Assembly (NCBI GenBank): GCA_946406145.1
Contig: CAMJJL010000013.1
Span: 1-44,232 of the forward strand
Direction: 5' to 3'
DNA from: an uncultured Clostridia bacterium
GTDB lineage: Bacteria; Bacillota; Clostridia; Oscillospirales; Acutalibacteraceae
Length of the DNA: 44,232 nucleotides
A model generated the notes under the pieces. That model was given only the letters and a program-made list of their open reading frames with translations, did not search any database and was not told where the DNA came from. The position numbers and the translations under genes were made by a program. Shown in pieces: positions 14,941 through 23,258 of this stretch (within the stretch, counting starts at the first letter, position 1; each line of letters starts with the position of its first letter).

Positions 14941-15594
14941 ATGAGTAAAATCAAATTGAAAGAAACCGTGATCGTCGAAGGGCGTTATGATCGGATCAAG
15001 CTTAATGAGTTTATCGCGAGTCCGATGATCGAGACAGGCGGCTTTCGGGTGTTCAAGGATAAGGAAAAGCAGGAGCTGATCCGTGCCGTCGCCAAACGCA
15101 GGGGGATCCTCGTGATGACGGATGTGGATTCCGCAGGCTTTGTGATCCGCAACTTCCTGCGCGGTATCGTGCCGCAGGAACAGATTTTGCACGCGTATAT
15201 CCCGACGATTAAGGGTAAGGAAAAGCGCAAGCAGGAAGCGTCCAAAGAAGGTATCCTCGGCGTAGAGGGGATCGACCGCGGCTTATTGATCGAATCCATC
15301 CGCAACAGCGGCGCTCACATTGAAAACAGCCTCCCTTTGGTAAAGGGAGGTGGGTCGGCGCAAGCCGACTCGGAGGGATTGCAGAATTGTACGAGCGATA
15401 GCGAGAACCGCTATATCACCAAAATGGATTTCTTCGATTACGGTCTTTCCGGCTGCTCGAATGCCGCGCAAAACAGGGAAGAGGTGCTCGCTTCTTTGGG
15501 TCTGCCGAGATATCTTTCCGCAAACGCCATGCTCTCCGCAATGAATTGTCTGTTCACCAAAGAAGAATTTGAGCAGTATCTTTCACAATTATAA
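14941..15594 (+). CDS. Toprim-domain RNase M5-like protein (DUF4093 family)
   Basis: A 217-residue protein resembling RNase M5, which matures 5S rRNA. The Toprim domain shows VIVEGRYDRIKL with the catalytic Glu near residue 14, and VMTDVDSAG with the DxD near residue 60. The C-terminal part (about 160-217) has the MDFFDYGLSG and LGLPRYLSANAML patterns of the family. About 27 residues between them (roughly 130-156) are translated from a dispersed repeat, DNA 15329-15408, and should be absent from most homologues. The frame opens upstream at a TTG (14920), but that stretch belongs to another repeat copy, so the ATG at 14941 is chosen. Its ribosome site is poor. Confidence 0.8.
   Translation: MSKIKLKETVIVEGRYDRIKLNEFIASPMIETGGFRVFKDKEKQELIRAVAKRRGILVMTDVDSAGFVIRNFLRGIVPQEQILHAYIPTIKGKEKRKQEASKEGILGVEGIDRGLLIESIRNSGAHIENSLPLVKGGGSAQADSEGLQNCTSDSENRYITKMDFFDYGLSGCSNAAQNREEVLASLGLPRYLSANAMLSAMNCLFTKEEFEQYLSQL
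15329..15408 (+). repeat. Dispersed repeat element embedded in frame in a coding sequence
   Basis: CCTCCCTTTGGTAAAGGGAG, then a second hairpin (GTCGGC/GCCGAC) and GGAGGGATTGCAGAATTG with GAGCGATAGCGAGAA. This is the same layout as 14862-14940. It keeps the reading frame open and adds a peptide containing SLPLVKGGGSAQADSEG. Confidence 0.82.
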
Positions 15595-15596
15595 AT

Positions 15597-15688
15597 CGTC
15601 ATTGCGAGGAGCAGACTGCGACGTGACAATCTCAACAGCAAAATTGTCATTGCGAGGAGCGTTCTGCGACGTGGCAATCTCAACCGAA
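15597..15688 (+). repeat. Two adjacent TCATTGCGAGGAGC-type repeats
   Basis: CGTCATTGCGAGGAGCAGAC ... GACAATCTCAACAGC is followed directly by TGTCATTGCGAGGAGCGTTC ... GGCAATCTCAACCGA. The two units differ mainly in their variable centre. They fill the space between the RNase M5-like gene and the convergent terminator. Confidence 0.85.
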
Positions 15689-15701
15689 TAAATAAAAATA
15701 A

Positions 15702-15731
15702 GGCTGTTCGATTTGAACAGCCTTTCATTTT
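15702..15731. terminator. Bidirectional terminator between converging genes
   Basis: GGCTGTTC (15702-15709) pairs with GAACAGCC (15715-15722) around GATTT and is followed by TTTCATTTTT. On the minus strand the stem is followed by TTATTTTTATT. It ends transcription from both holA/RNase M5 and yebC. Confidence 0.85.
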
Positions 15732-15746
15732 TCGTATTCCGGTTTT

Positions 15747-16481
15747 TTACTCCGCGTCTTCCCAGTTATGCCATACGTTCTGGATATCGTCATTGTCCTC
15801 GAACATATCCAGCATCTTCTGCATTTGTACCTGAGTATCGGGATCGTCGATCTTCGTGTAGGTGGAGGGAACCTGCTCGATCTCGGCAGAAGCGAATTCA
15901 TAGCCCTGCGTCTGCAGATCGTCACGAACCGCGCCGAAGTCCTCGGGCTCGGTGTAGATGGTGAAGATATCCTCATCCGCCTCAAAATCAGCTGCGCCTG
16001 CCTCTAAAGCGGCTTCCATGACGGTATCCTCATCCTTGTCCAGATCCTCGCGCTCGATGATCAGCACGCCCTTTTTGGTGAACATAAAGCCGACGCAGCC
16101 GGGTGTACCCATGTTGCCGCCGAATTTATCAAAGTAATGTCTGACTTCACCGGCAGTACGGTTGCGGTTATCGGTCAGCGCTTCTACGATGACAGCAACG
16201 CCGCAGGGACCGTAGCCCTCGTAGGTAACAGCCTCATAGTCGGCAGTCTCGCCGCCCTGCGCCTTCTTGATGATACGATCGATGTTATCGTTCGGTACGT
16301 TAGCCGCCTTTGCCTTGGCGATACAGTCTCTGAGCTTGGAGTTTACGTTCGGATCGGCGCTGCCGCCGTCGCGAATCGCAACCATCAGCTCTCTGCCGAT
16401 CTTGGTGAATACCTTCGCGCGCGCAGCGTCATTCTTACCCTTTTTCTGTTTGATCGTGCTCCATTTATTATGTCCTGACAT
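15747..16481 (-). CDS. yebC: YebC/PmpR family protein
   Basis: A 244-residue protein beginning MSGHNKWSTIKQKKGKNDAA, the hallmark of the YebC/PmpR/TACO1 family, with GGNMGTPGCVGFMF near residue 130. Members have been described as DNA-binding transcriptional regulators and, more recently, as translation factors that help ribosomes through proline-rich stretches. The length is typical. The start is at 16481, preceded on its strand by AAGGAA. It is a single gene divergent from yicC and convergent with the RNase M5-like gene. Confidence 0.95.
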   Translation of the reverse strand: MSGHNKWSTIKQKKGKNDAARAKVFTKIGRELMVAIRDGGSADPNVNSKLRDCIAKAKAANVPNDNIDRIIKKAQGGETADYEAVTYEGYGPCGVAVIVEALTDNRNRTAGEVRHYFDKFGGNMGTPGCVGFMFTKKGVLIIEREDLDKDEDTVMEAALEAGAADFEADEDIFTIYTEPEDFGAVRDDLQTQGYEFASAEIEQVPSTYTKIDDPDTQVQMQKMLDMFEDNDDIQNVWHNWEDAE

Positions 16482-16538
16482 TGTTTATCATTCCTTTTCG
16501 ATGTTTTAACTTTATTAATATATCACACATCTGCTTAA

Positions 16539-16566
16539 TTGAAAATAATAGTTACAATTTTGTAAT
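16539..16566 (+). promoter_or_regulatory. Candidate promoter of the yicC-rsgA cluster
   Basis: TTGAAA (16539-16544), a 16-base spacer and TGTAAT (16561-16566) lie 68 bases before the yicC start in an AT-rich stretch. An alternative is TTGTAG with TAAGAT about 35 bases further on. Confidence 0.5.
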
Positions 16567-16633
16567 AAACTCCTTGTAGTTTTGTGTGGATAATGGTAAG
16601 ATAACAGTGTATGTAAGAAAAGGGGGAATATGG

Positions 16634-17512
16634 ATGGTAATGTCGATGACCGGCTTCGGCAGGGCGGAGCTCTCTGTCGGAAACCGTGATATTATCGTTG
16701 AGATGAAAAGTGTCAACCACCGATATTTTGAGTTCTCGTGCAGAACCGGCCGCGGTTACAGCTTTTTGGAAGATAAACTCAAGAAGTATGTCGGCGAGAG
16801 GATCAGCCGCGGTAAGGTGGATATGTATGTATCCGTGACCGATAACGACGATTCTTCCGTCGAGGTTGAACTGAACAAGCCGCTCGCGTCGGGCTATATC
16901 GACGCGATGAAAACGCTGGCGGATGAATACGGGATCACGAATGATACTTCCGTTTCCGTGCTGTCCCGATTTAATGATATTTTTCAGATCACCAGACCGC
17001 CCGCGGATGAAGACGCGGTGTTTGCCGACGTCAAGGTCGCGGTAGACGCGGCGCTGGAGCGCTTCCTTTCCATGCGTCAGGCAGAGGGGGAAAAGCTCAA
17101 GGCGGATATCTTAGGCCGCGCAGAGAAGATCATCGGCATTGTCGGTGAGATCGAGGAGCGTTCTCCGCAGACCGTGCAGGAGTATCGCGACAGACTGTAT
17201 AATAAGCTCAGTGAAGTATTGCAAAGCGCCAATATCGACGACCAGCGCATTTTGACGGAGGCGGCAATCTTTGCCGACAAGGTCGCGGTGGACGAAGAAA
17301 CCGTCCGTCTGCGTTCTCATTTTGACCAGATGAAGCAATTCCTGGAGTCCGGCGAGCCGGTCGGCAGAAAGCTCGACTTCATCGTGCAGGAGATGAACCG
17401 TGAGGCGAATACGATCGGCTCCAAGGTGAATGACTCCGTATTAGCGCACAAGGTAGTCGACATCAAGGGTGAGATCGAGAAGATCCGCGAACAGGTTCAG
17501 AATATCGAATAA
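16634..17512 (+). CDS. yicC: YicC family endoribonuclease
   Basis: A 292-residue YicC protein (YicC_N plus DUF1732). MSMTGFGRAEL at the start, EMKSVNHRYFEFSCR near residue 30 and the C-terminal KLDFIVQEMNREANTIGSK are the family signatures. E. coli YicC is reported to be an RNase acting on small RNAs. The frame opens upstream at 16586, but the ATG at 16634 follows AGGGGG by 7 bases and gives the standard length; the ATG at 16640 is also possible. It opens the conserved yicC-remA-gmk-rpoZ-priA cluster. Confidence 0.93.
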   Translation: MVMSMTGFGRAELSVGNRDIIVEMKSVNHRYFEFSCRTGRGYSFLEDKLKKYVGERISRGKVDMYVSVTDNDDSSVEVELNKPLASGYIDAMKTLADEYGITNDTSVSVLSRFNDIFQITRPPADEDAVFADVKVAVDAALERFLSMRQAEGEKLKADILGRAEKIIGIVGEIEERSPQTVQEYRDRLYNKLSEVLQSANIDDQRILTEAAIFADKVAVDEETVRLRSHFDQMKQFLESGEPVGRKLDFIVQEMNREANTIGSKVNDSVLAHKVVDIKGEIEKIREQVQNIE

Positions 17513-17523
17513 GGATTGAGAAA

Positions 17524-17769
17524 ATGAGATTTGTGAATATCGGCTTCGGCAACGTGGTGAATATCAGCAAGATCGTGTCTGTCGTCAGCCCCGAATCCGC
17601 GCCCATCAAGCGTATCGTGCAGATGAGCAAGGCGGCTTCCACATTGATCGACGCGACCTTCGGCAGAAAGTGCAAGGCTGTCATCATCACTGACAGTGAA
17701 TATATCGTTCTGTCGGCGCTGACCACCGAGACAATCGCCGCGAGAATGGAGGATCCGAATGGAGAATAA
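17524..17769 (+). CDS. remA: RemA-like regulator (DUF370)
   Basis: An 81-residue protein of the DUF370 family, with IGFGNVVNISKIVSVVSPES at the N-terminus and a VIITDSEYIVLSA core. In Bacillus, RemA is a DNA-binding activator of matrix genes. The position between yicC and gmk is the usual one in Firmicutes. The gene overlaps the start of gmk by 11 bases, so the two are probably translationally coupled. What it regulates in this organism is unknown. Confidence 0.93.
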   Translation: MRFVNIGFGNVVNISKIVSVVSPESAPIKRIVQMSKAASTLIDATFGRKCKAVIITDSEYIVLSALTTETIAARMEDPNGE

Positions 17770-18328
17770 AGGACTGTTGATCGTTTATACCGGCGCTTCG
17801 GGCGTCGGTAAAGGTACGATCATGAAAATGCTGCTCAAGAGGAATCCCAACCTACGCCTGTCGGTTTCCGCGACTACGCGTAAGCCGCGTGAGGGTGAGC
17901 AGGACGGCAGAGAATATTACTTCGTCAGCCACGAGCGCTTTGACGAGATGATCGCCGAAAACGGTTTTTTGGAGCATGCCGAGTATGTCGGCAATAAGTA
18001 TGGTACGCCGAAGGAACCGGTGTTCCGTATGCTGGACGAGGGCTTGGATGTGATCCTCGAGATCGAGGTCAAGGGCTTTTTGCAGGTCAAAGAGGCTTGC
18101 CCCGACTGTTTGACGATCTTCATTGCGCCGCCGTCGTTCAAAGAATTGCAGTTAAGATTGCAGGGCAGAGGGACTGAGTCCGAAGAAGTCATCGCCGAGC
18201 GTCTCAGGATTGCGCAGGAAGAAATGCAGCATCAGCATTTGTTCGACTATGTGGTCGTCAATGACGATCTTGACAGAGCGGTGGATGAGGTGCTGTCCAT
18301 CATCGCCGACGAAAAAAAGAATCAATAA
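17759..18328 (+). CDS. gmk: Guanylate kinase
   Basis: A 189-residue GMP kinase making GDP from GMP and ATP. The P-loop GASGVGKGT is at residues 13-21, SATTRKPREGEQDGREYYF at about 38-57 is the GMP-binding region, and IFIAPPSFKELQLRLQGRGT near 120 is the lid. The start lies inside the end of remA, with GGAGG 6 bases before the ATG. A 27-bp hairpin repeat separates it from rpoZ. Confidence 0.96.
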   Translation: MENKGLLIVYTGASGVGKGTIMKMLLKRNPNLRLSVSATTRKPREGEQDGREYYFVSHERFDEMIAENGFLEHAEYVGNKYGTPKEPVFRMLDEGLDVILEIEVKGFLQVKEACPDCLTIFIAPPSFKELQLRLQGRGTESEEVIAERLRIAQEEMQHQHLFDYVVVNDDLDRAVDEVLSIIADEKKNQ

Positions 18329-18330
18329 TA

Positions 18331-18357
18331 ATGTAGGGGAGGGGCTTGCTCCTCCCG
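18331..18357. repeat. 27-bp GC-rich hairpin repeat, copy B
   Basis: Identical over 27 bases to the copies at 5175 and 21072. It starts two bases after the gmk stop and ends 24 bases before the rpoZ ATG, inside what should be one transcript. Confidence 0.85.
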
Positions 18358-18381
18358 TGAATAACATAAAGGAGCATCATT

Positions 18382-18585
18382 ATGAAAAGAGCATCTTTAG
18401 ATGATATGTTGAGCGGCAAGGAGAGCCGTTATGCACTGGTGATCGGCGTTGCGAAACGCGCCAGAGAGATCGCAGACGGATTCAAGGAGGAGGGCATCAT
18501 CACCGATGAAAAACCCGTTCTTCTCGCGATCGAAGATTTCAAGAACCACAAATACAATATCCTTGAAGAGGATGACGAGGACTGA
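18382..18585 (+). CDS. rpoZ: DNA-directed RNA polymerase omega subunit
   Basis: A 67-residue omega subunit that helps assemble RNA polymerase by chaperoning beta'. RYALVIGVAKRAREI at about residues 16-30 matches the conserved omega core, and KPVLLAIEDF follows. AAAGGAG precedes the ATG. Its stop overlaps the priA start by one base (TGATG). coaBC, which often sits between rpoZ and priA in Firmicutes, is missing here. Confidence 0.93.
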   Translation: MKRASLDDMLSGKESRYALVIGVAKRAREIADGFKEEGIITDEKPVLLAIEDFKNHKYNILEEDDED

Positions 18586-21020
18586 TGACCGATAAGATCG
18601 CTTATGTCGCGGTGGAAAACGCGCTGCTGCATTTTGACAACGCGTTCAGCTACCGGATCCCCGAGGGGATGCCCGTGCAGGCAGGATGCCGTGTGGCGGT
18701 ACCCTTCGGCAGAGGCGACAGTAAGCGTCAGGGAATCGTTCTCGGACTCGGTGAAGAGAGTGCCGACGATCTGAAAACGGTATCCGAGCTGTTGGACGAC
18801 GAGCCTGTCTTGAATGATGAAATGCTCAAAATGTGCGGCTTCATCAAGAGCCATTGCTTCTGCACCTACTACGATGCGGTCAAAGCGATGCTGCCGGCTG
18901 GTATCAACTACCGTTTGTCGCTCGAGTATTCTGTCAGCGCCGATCTGGGCGATCGTTTTTATGATCTTTCCGATGAATACCGCAGGATCGTTACCATTAT
19001 TCGTTCAAAGAATAATAAAGTCGAGAAGCACCGGTTGCTGCAGGAACTTGGTTATGCGGATTCCTCCGTGTTGGATCGGATGGAAGCAGAGGGAATACTC
19101 TTCAAGAACGACGCGGCACTGCGCCGTATCGGTGACAAAACGATCAGGATGATCCGCCTGAGCGATGACGCCGAGACTCTTTTGCAGGGCATGAAGCTCA
19201 GCGCAAAGCAGGAGAGCGTCATCGATCTGCTGTCCACTGTCGGCTCCGCATCCGTCAAAGAGGTATGCTACTATACCGGTGTGACGACATCCGTGCCCGA
19301 TACGCTGGTGCGCAAGAATATCGCCGTCTATTATGACGACGAGGTGTTTCGCGTGCCGAGATCCGCTGAATCCGACAGGCGTGAGATCACCCTGACACAG
19401 GAACAACAGAGCGCGTTTGATGAACTGAGCGCTCTGTATCGCTCGGACAAGCCCGAGGTATCGCTGCTGTACGGCATCACAGGTTCGGGAAAGACATCTG
19501 TTTTTTTCAAGCTGATCGAACAGGCGTCGAGCGACGGCAAGGATGTGATCGTGATGGTGCCTGAGATCGCGCTTACACCGCAGATGATCGCGATGTTCCG
19601 CGCGCATTTCGGCGACAAGGTCGCGGTTTTCCACAGCGCGTTATCGCTTGGAGAGCGGCTCGACGAGTATAAGCGCGTCAGCCGAGGGATCGCAAAGATT
19701 GCTGTCGGTACACGCTCTGCGATATTCGCGCCTTTCCATAATCTCGGTCTTATCATCATGGACGAGGAACAGGAGCATACCTATAAATCCGAGTCAAAGC
19801 CTCGATTCAACACAAAGGAGCTGGCGAAATTCCGCTGTTCTTATCATAAAGCGCTGTTATTGTTCTCGTCCGCGACCCCGAGCTTAGAGACTTACTATTA
19901 TGCTAACGAGGGCAGATATCATAAGCATGTACTCACCAAGCGCTACGGTACGGCGACTTTGCCCGACGTCGTGATCGCGGATATGAATGAGGAGATCGAG
20001 GTCGGCAATACGGGCGTATTCTCTAATATTCTTTTGCGGAATATAGAGGAAAACCTCGATAACGGCAAGCAGAGTATTCTGCTGTTGAACCGCCGCGGTT
20101 ACAATTCTTATGTCACCTGCAACTCCTGCCGTGAACCGCTGACCTGCCCCAATTGCTCGATCTCATTGACCTACCACAGCGCCAATAACCGCATGATGTG
20201 TCACTACTGCGGCTATTCCGTGCCGTACAGGACGGAATGTCCCACCTGTCACAGCCACAGTCTGCGGCTCAGAGGGACAGGTACTCAGCGTGCCGAGGTC
20301 GAGATTGCTGAGATTTTTCCGCATGCGCGGATCCTCAGGATGGATACCGACACCACCATGACGCGGTCATCCCATGAGAAGAAGCTGACCGCTTTCGCCA
20401 ACGGGGAATATGACATTCTTGTCGGTACACAGATGGTGGCAAAGGGTCTTGATTTCCCTAACGTCACCTTAGTCGGTGTGCTGAATGCCGATCATATGCT
20501 GTATCTCGACGACTACCGCAGTTATGAGAACACCTTCTCTCTCTTGACGCAGGTCGTAGGTCGATCCGGCAGGGGAAAGGATAAGGGCAGAGCCATCATT
20601 CAGACCTACACGCCCGAGAATCCGATCATCGCGCTGGCGGCTCAGCAGGATTATGACGCGTTCTATCATGCGGAGATCGGTATTCGCAAAGCGATGCTGT
20701 ATCCGCCGTTCGCGAGTATTTGTATGGTAGGCTTTGTCGGAGAGAACGCAAAGCTGACCGAAAATGCCGCTTTTGCGTTCACCAAGCAAATGACAGCATT
20801 ATTGCAGACTGAATTCACCGATATTCCGCTCAGGGTCTTAGGCCCCTCACAGGCGGCAGTATTCAAGGTGAGTAATAAATACAGATTCAAATTGATCTTA
20901 AAATGCCGTAATGACAGCCGTTTTCGCGAGATGCTCACGCGTATGCTCGTGCAGTTTTCATCCAATCGCGAGTACGGTAACGTCACGGTATACGCGGACA
21001 TGGATCCGCTGAGTTTATAA
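18585..21020 (+). CDS. priA: Primosomal replication-restart helicase PriA
   Basis: An 811-residue superfamily 2 DNA helicase that restarts stalled replication forks. The N-terminal 3'-DNA-binding domain spans about 1-110. The Walker A GITGSGKTS is near residue 303, and MDEEQEHTYKSES near 392 is the Walker B region. The paired zinc motifs CNSCREPLTCPNC and CHYCGY...CPTCHS lie at about 510-560, and GTQMVAKGLDFPNV and VGRSGRGKDKG are the later helicase motifs. Its length is slightly above the E. coli protein. It is translationally coupled to rpoZ. A repeat pair follows before def. Confidence 0.96.
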   Translation: MTDKIAYVAVENALLHFDNAFSYRIPEGMPVQAGCRVAVPFGRGDSKRQGIVLGLGEESADDLKTVSELLDDEPVLNDEMLKMCGFIKSHCFCTYYDAVKAMLPAGINYRLSLEYSVSADLGDRFYDLSDEYRRIVTIIRSKNNKVEKHRLLQELGYADSSVLDRMEAEGILFKNDAALRRIGDKTIRMIRLSDDAETLLQGMKLSAKQESVIDLLSTVGSASVKEVCYYTGVTTSVPDTLVRKNIAVYYDDEVFRVPRSAESDRREITLTQEQQSAFDELSALYRSDKPEVSLLYGITGSGKTSVFFKLIEQASSDGKDVIVMVPEIALTPQMIAMFRAHFGDKVAVFHSALSLGERLDEYKRVSRGIAKIAVGTRSAIFAPFHNLGLIIMDEEQEHTYKSESKPRFNTKELAKFRCSYHKALLLFSSATPSLETYYYANEGRYHKHVLTKRYGTATLPDVVIADMNEEIEVGNTGVFSNILLRNIEENLDNGKQSILLLNRRGYNSYVTCNSCREPLTCPNCSISLTYHSANNRMMCHYCGYSVPYRTECPTCHSHSLRLRGTGTQRAEVEIAEIFPHARILRMDTDTTMTRSSHEKKLTAFANGEYDILVGTQMVAKGLDFPNVTLVGVLNADHMLYLDDYRSYENTFSLLTQVVGRSGRGKDKGRAIIQTYTPENPIIALAAQQDYDAFYHAEIGIRKAMLYPPFASICMVGFVGENAKLTENAAFAFTKQMTALLQTEFTDIPLRVLGPSQAAVFKVSNKYRFKLILKCRNDSRFREMLTRMLVQFSSNREYGNVTVYADMDPLSL

Positions 21021-21024
21021 ATAA

Positions 21025-21066
21025 GTTGAGATTGCTCAGTTCCTACGGAACTTTGCAATGACTGTT
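21025..21066 (-). repeat. Dispersed TCATTGCG-type repeat, inverted copy
   Basis: On the minus strand it reads AGTCATTGCAAAGTTCCGTA then GGAACTGAGCAATCTCAAC. The centre is an inverted repeat, AGTTCC/GGAACT. It is followed almost at once by the 27-bp hairpin at 21072. Confidence 0.65.
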
Positions 21067-21071
21067 ATATG

Positions 21072-21098
21072 ATGTAGGGGAGGGGCTTGCTCCTCCCG
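21072..21098. repeat. 27-bp GC-rich hairpin repeat, copy C
   Basis: The third identical copy. It ends 27 bases before the def start, just upstream of that gene's ribosome binding site. Confidence 0.85.
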
Positions 21099-21125
21099 AT
21101 AGATCCAATCACAGGAGTGATCAAT

Positions 21126-21611
21126 ATGGCACTGCGTAATATCGTAAAAGAGGGCGACCCGATCCTGACCAAGAAGTGCCGCCCTGTTGAAAAATTCAAT
21201 CAAAGAATATGGGATCTGCTCGATGATATGGTCGAGACCCTTGCCGATTCGGGCGGCGTCGGATTGGCGGCGCCGCAGGTCGGCGTGATGCGCCGTATCT
21301 GCGTGATCGACGTCGGCGACGGTCCGATGGAGTTCATAAACCCTGAGATCATTGAGTCCGAGGGTGAGCAGGAAGTGCAGGAGGGCTGCCTGAGCTGTCC
21401 CGGAGAATTCGGCATCATCAAGCGTCCTGCTCATGTCAAAGCGCGTTTTCAGGATAGGAACGGCGATTTCTTTGAGCTGGAGGGCGACGATCTGTTGGCA
21501 CAGGCGATGTGCCACGAGTTCGATCACCTCGACGGTATCATCTTCAAATCGAAGGTAGAGCGCATGCTCACTGAAGAGGAATTGCGAGAAATGAGAGAAG
21601 AGGAAGAATGA
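21126..21611 (+). CDS. def: Peptide deformylase
   Basis: A 161-residue metalloenzyme that removes the formyl group from nascent proteins. The three family motifs are present: GGVGLAAPQVG near residue 45, EGCLSCPG near 90 with the metal-binding Cys, and CHEFDHLDG near 130 with the two metal-binding His and the catalytic Glu. The frame opens at 21087 inside the repeat, but AGGAG 8 bases before the ATG at 21126 fixes the start. It overlaps fmt by 4 bases (ATGA). Confidence 0.96.
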   Translation: MALRNIVKEGDPILTKKCRPVEKFNQRIWDLLDDMVETLADSGGVGLAAPQVGVMRRICVIDVGDGPMEFINPEIIESEGEQEVQEGCLSCPGEFGIIKRPAHVKARFQDRNGDFFELEGDDLLAQAMCHEFDHLDGIIFKSKVERMLTEEELREMREEEE

Positions 21612-22528
21612 GAATCATATTCATGGGTACGCCCGATTTTGCCGTACCCTGTCTGGAACAATTGATCAAAGCCGGACATGAGATCGCGGCGGTGTTCACG
21701 CAGCCCGATAAGCCTCGCGGCAGAAAACAAACGCTGACGCCGCCCGAAGTGAAGGTCTGTGCACTGGAACACGGCTTGACCGTATATCAGCCCAAGACCC
21801 TGCGTGACGGTGAAGCGCTCGATCGCATCAGAGAGATCAAACCGGCGTGTATCGTGGTCGCCGCTTACGGCAAGATATTGCCCAATGAGATCCTTGATCT
21901 GCCGCAATACGGCTGTATCAATGTGCACGGCTCCCTGCTGCCTAAGTACCGCGGCGCGGCGCCCATCCAGTGGTCGGTCATCAACGGAGATACGGAAACC
22001 GGTGTGACCATCATGCAGATGGCGGAAGGTGTGGATACCGGCGATATGCTGTATCAAAAGGCGATCCCGATTGATATCGACGATACTGCCGAGAGCATGT
22101 TCAACAAGCTCTCCGATTTAGGCGGTGAGATGATTGTTGAAGCGCTCGAAATGCTCGAAAAGGGCGAGCTGACCGCAATCAAACAGGATGAAGCGCTCGC
22201 GACTCACGCGTCGATGCTCGACAAGACGATCTGTGAGATCGATTGGCATAAACCGGCACTCGTTGTGCATAATCTTGTCAGAGGTCTTTACAGCTGGCCG
22301 ATCGCGCAGACGACGCTGAACGGAAAAAAGCTCAAAATTTACCGTACTTCCTTGGCGAAAGGGAGCGGTGAACCGGGCTCGGTGATTGCGGCCGATCCGC
22401 TCACGATCGCATGCTCGGATGGTTCCGTGGTGATCGAGGAGCTGCAGCTCGAAGGGAAAAAGCGTATGGACGCGAAAACATTTTTGATCGGTCATCCGCT
22501 CAAAATCAAAGATAAACTGGGAGAATAA
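21608..22528 (+). CDS. fmt: Methionyl-tRNA formyltransferase
   Basis: A 306-residue enzyme that formylates Met-tRNA for translation initiation, using 10-formyl-THF. It starts MRIIFMGTPDFAVP, and NVHGSLLPKYRGAAPIQW near residue 107 and GVDTGDML near 142 contain the catalytic Asn-His-Asp set. The C-terminal OB-like tRNA-binding domain occupies about 205-306. The 4-base overlap with def, its functional partner, is the classic arrangement. Confidence 0.96.
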   Translation: MRIIFMGTPDFAVPCLEQLIKAGHEIAAVFTQPDKPRGRKQTLTPPEVKVCALEHGLTVYQPKTLRDGEALDRIREIKPACIVVAAYGKILPNEILDLPQYGCINVHGSLLPKYRGAAPIQWSVINGDTETGVTIMQMAEGVDTGDMLYQKAIPIDIDDTAESMFNKLSDLGGEMIVEALEMLEKGELTAIKQDEALATHASMLDKTICEIDWHKPALVVHNLVRGLYSWPIAQTTLNGKKLKIYRTSLAKGSGEPGSVIAADPLTIACSDGSVVIEELQLEGKKRMDAKTFLIGHPLKIKDKLGE

Positions 22529-22541
22529 AGGAGTCTGAACG

Positions 22542-23234
22542 ATGGTATTTTATAATTTGAATTATTTGATCTATATGCTGCCGTGTTTCATTTTGTCACT
22601 GATTTGCAACATCGCGGTTAAATCCAACTTCAGCAAGTATTCACAGATCGCCAATTCGAGGCGTATTACCGGCGCGCAGGCGGCGCAGCAGGTATTATCC
22701 GCCCACGGCGCGACCGGTGTTCGTATCGAACCCGTGCATGGTAATCTGACGGATCACTTCGATCCGCGCACGAACGTGATCCGCCTTTCCGAATCCGTCT
22801 ATAACGCCACTACCGTATCGGCGGTGGGTGTAGCCTGTCACGAAGCGGGACACGCGGTTCAGCACGCCGAGGGTTATCTGCCCAACAAGATCCGTTCGGC
22901 GATCGTCCCGATGGCGAACTTCGGCTCCAGACTGAGCTGGATCTTTTTGGTAGTCGGTATGCTGCTGCCGACAAAGTACTCCTTTGTCATGATGATCGGT
23001 ATTGTACTGTTCTCACTATCGGTATTGTTCACACTGATCACCCTGCCGGTCGAGTTCAACGCGTCCAACCGCGCACTGAAAACGATCAAGGAAACCAATA
23101 TGCTCAATCCCCAAGAGTATGACGGCGCAAAGAAGGTATTGACCTCCGCGGCAATGACCTATGTCGCCGCCGCCGCAACGTCGATCGCACAGCTGCTGCG
23201 ACTGCTGATGATCGCGAATAACCGCAGAAGATAA
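22542..23234 (+). CDS. Membrane zinc metallopeptidase (YugP/DUF2268-like)
   Basis: A 230-residue integral membrane protein of the Zn_peptidase_2 (YugP) family. VACHEAGHAVQHAEG at about residues 104-118 gives the HExxH metal site. Hydrophobic segments lie at about 5-25, 128-150 and 155-175, with a further one near the C-terminus. AAAGGAG precedes the ATG. It is conserved next to fmt and rsmB in many Clostridia. Its substrate is unknown. Confidence 0.9.
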   Translation: MVFYNLNYLIYMLPCFILSLICNIAVKSNFSKYSQIANSRRITGAQAAQQVLSAHGATGVRIEPVHGNLTDHFDPRTNVIRLSESVYNATTVSAVGVACHEAGHAVQHAEGYLPNKIRSAIVPMANFGSRLSWIFLVVGMLLPTKYSFVMMIGIVLFSLSVLFTLITLPVEFNASNRALKTIKETNMLNPQEYDGAKKVLTSAAMTYVAAAATSIAQLLRLLMIANNRRR

Positions 23235-23258
23235 TTATTTTTAACAGAGGATTCAATC

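Noticed and set aside
14278-15192. A 304-codon open frame on the minus strand
   Set aside because: It is antisense to holA and the RNase M5-like gene and spans a repeat element; no family resemblance.
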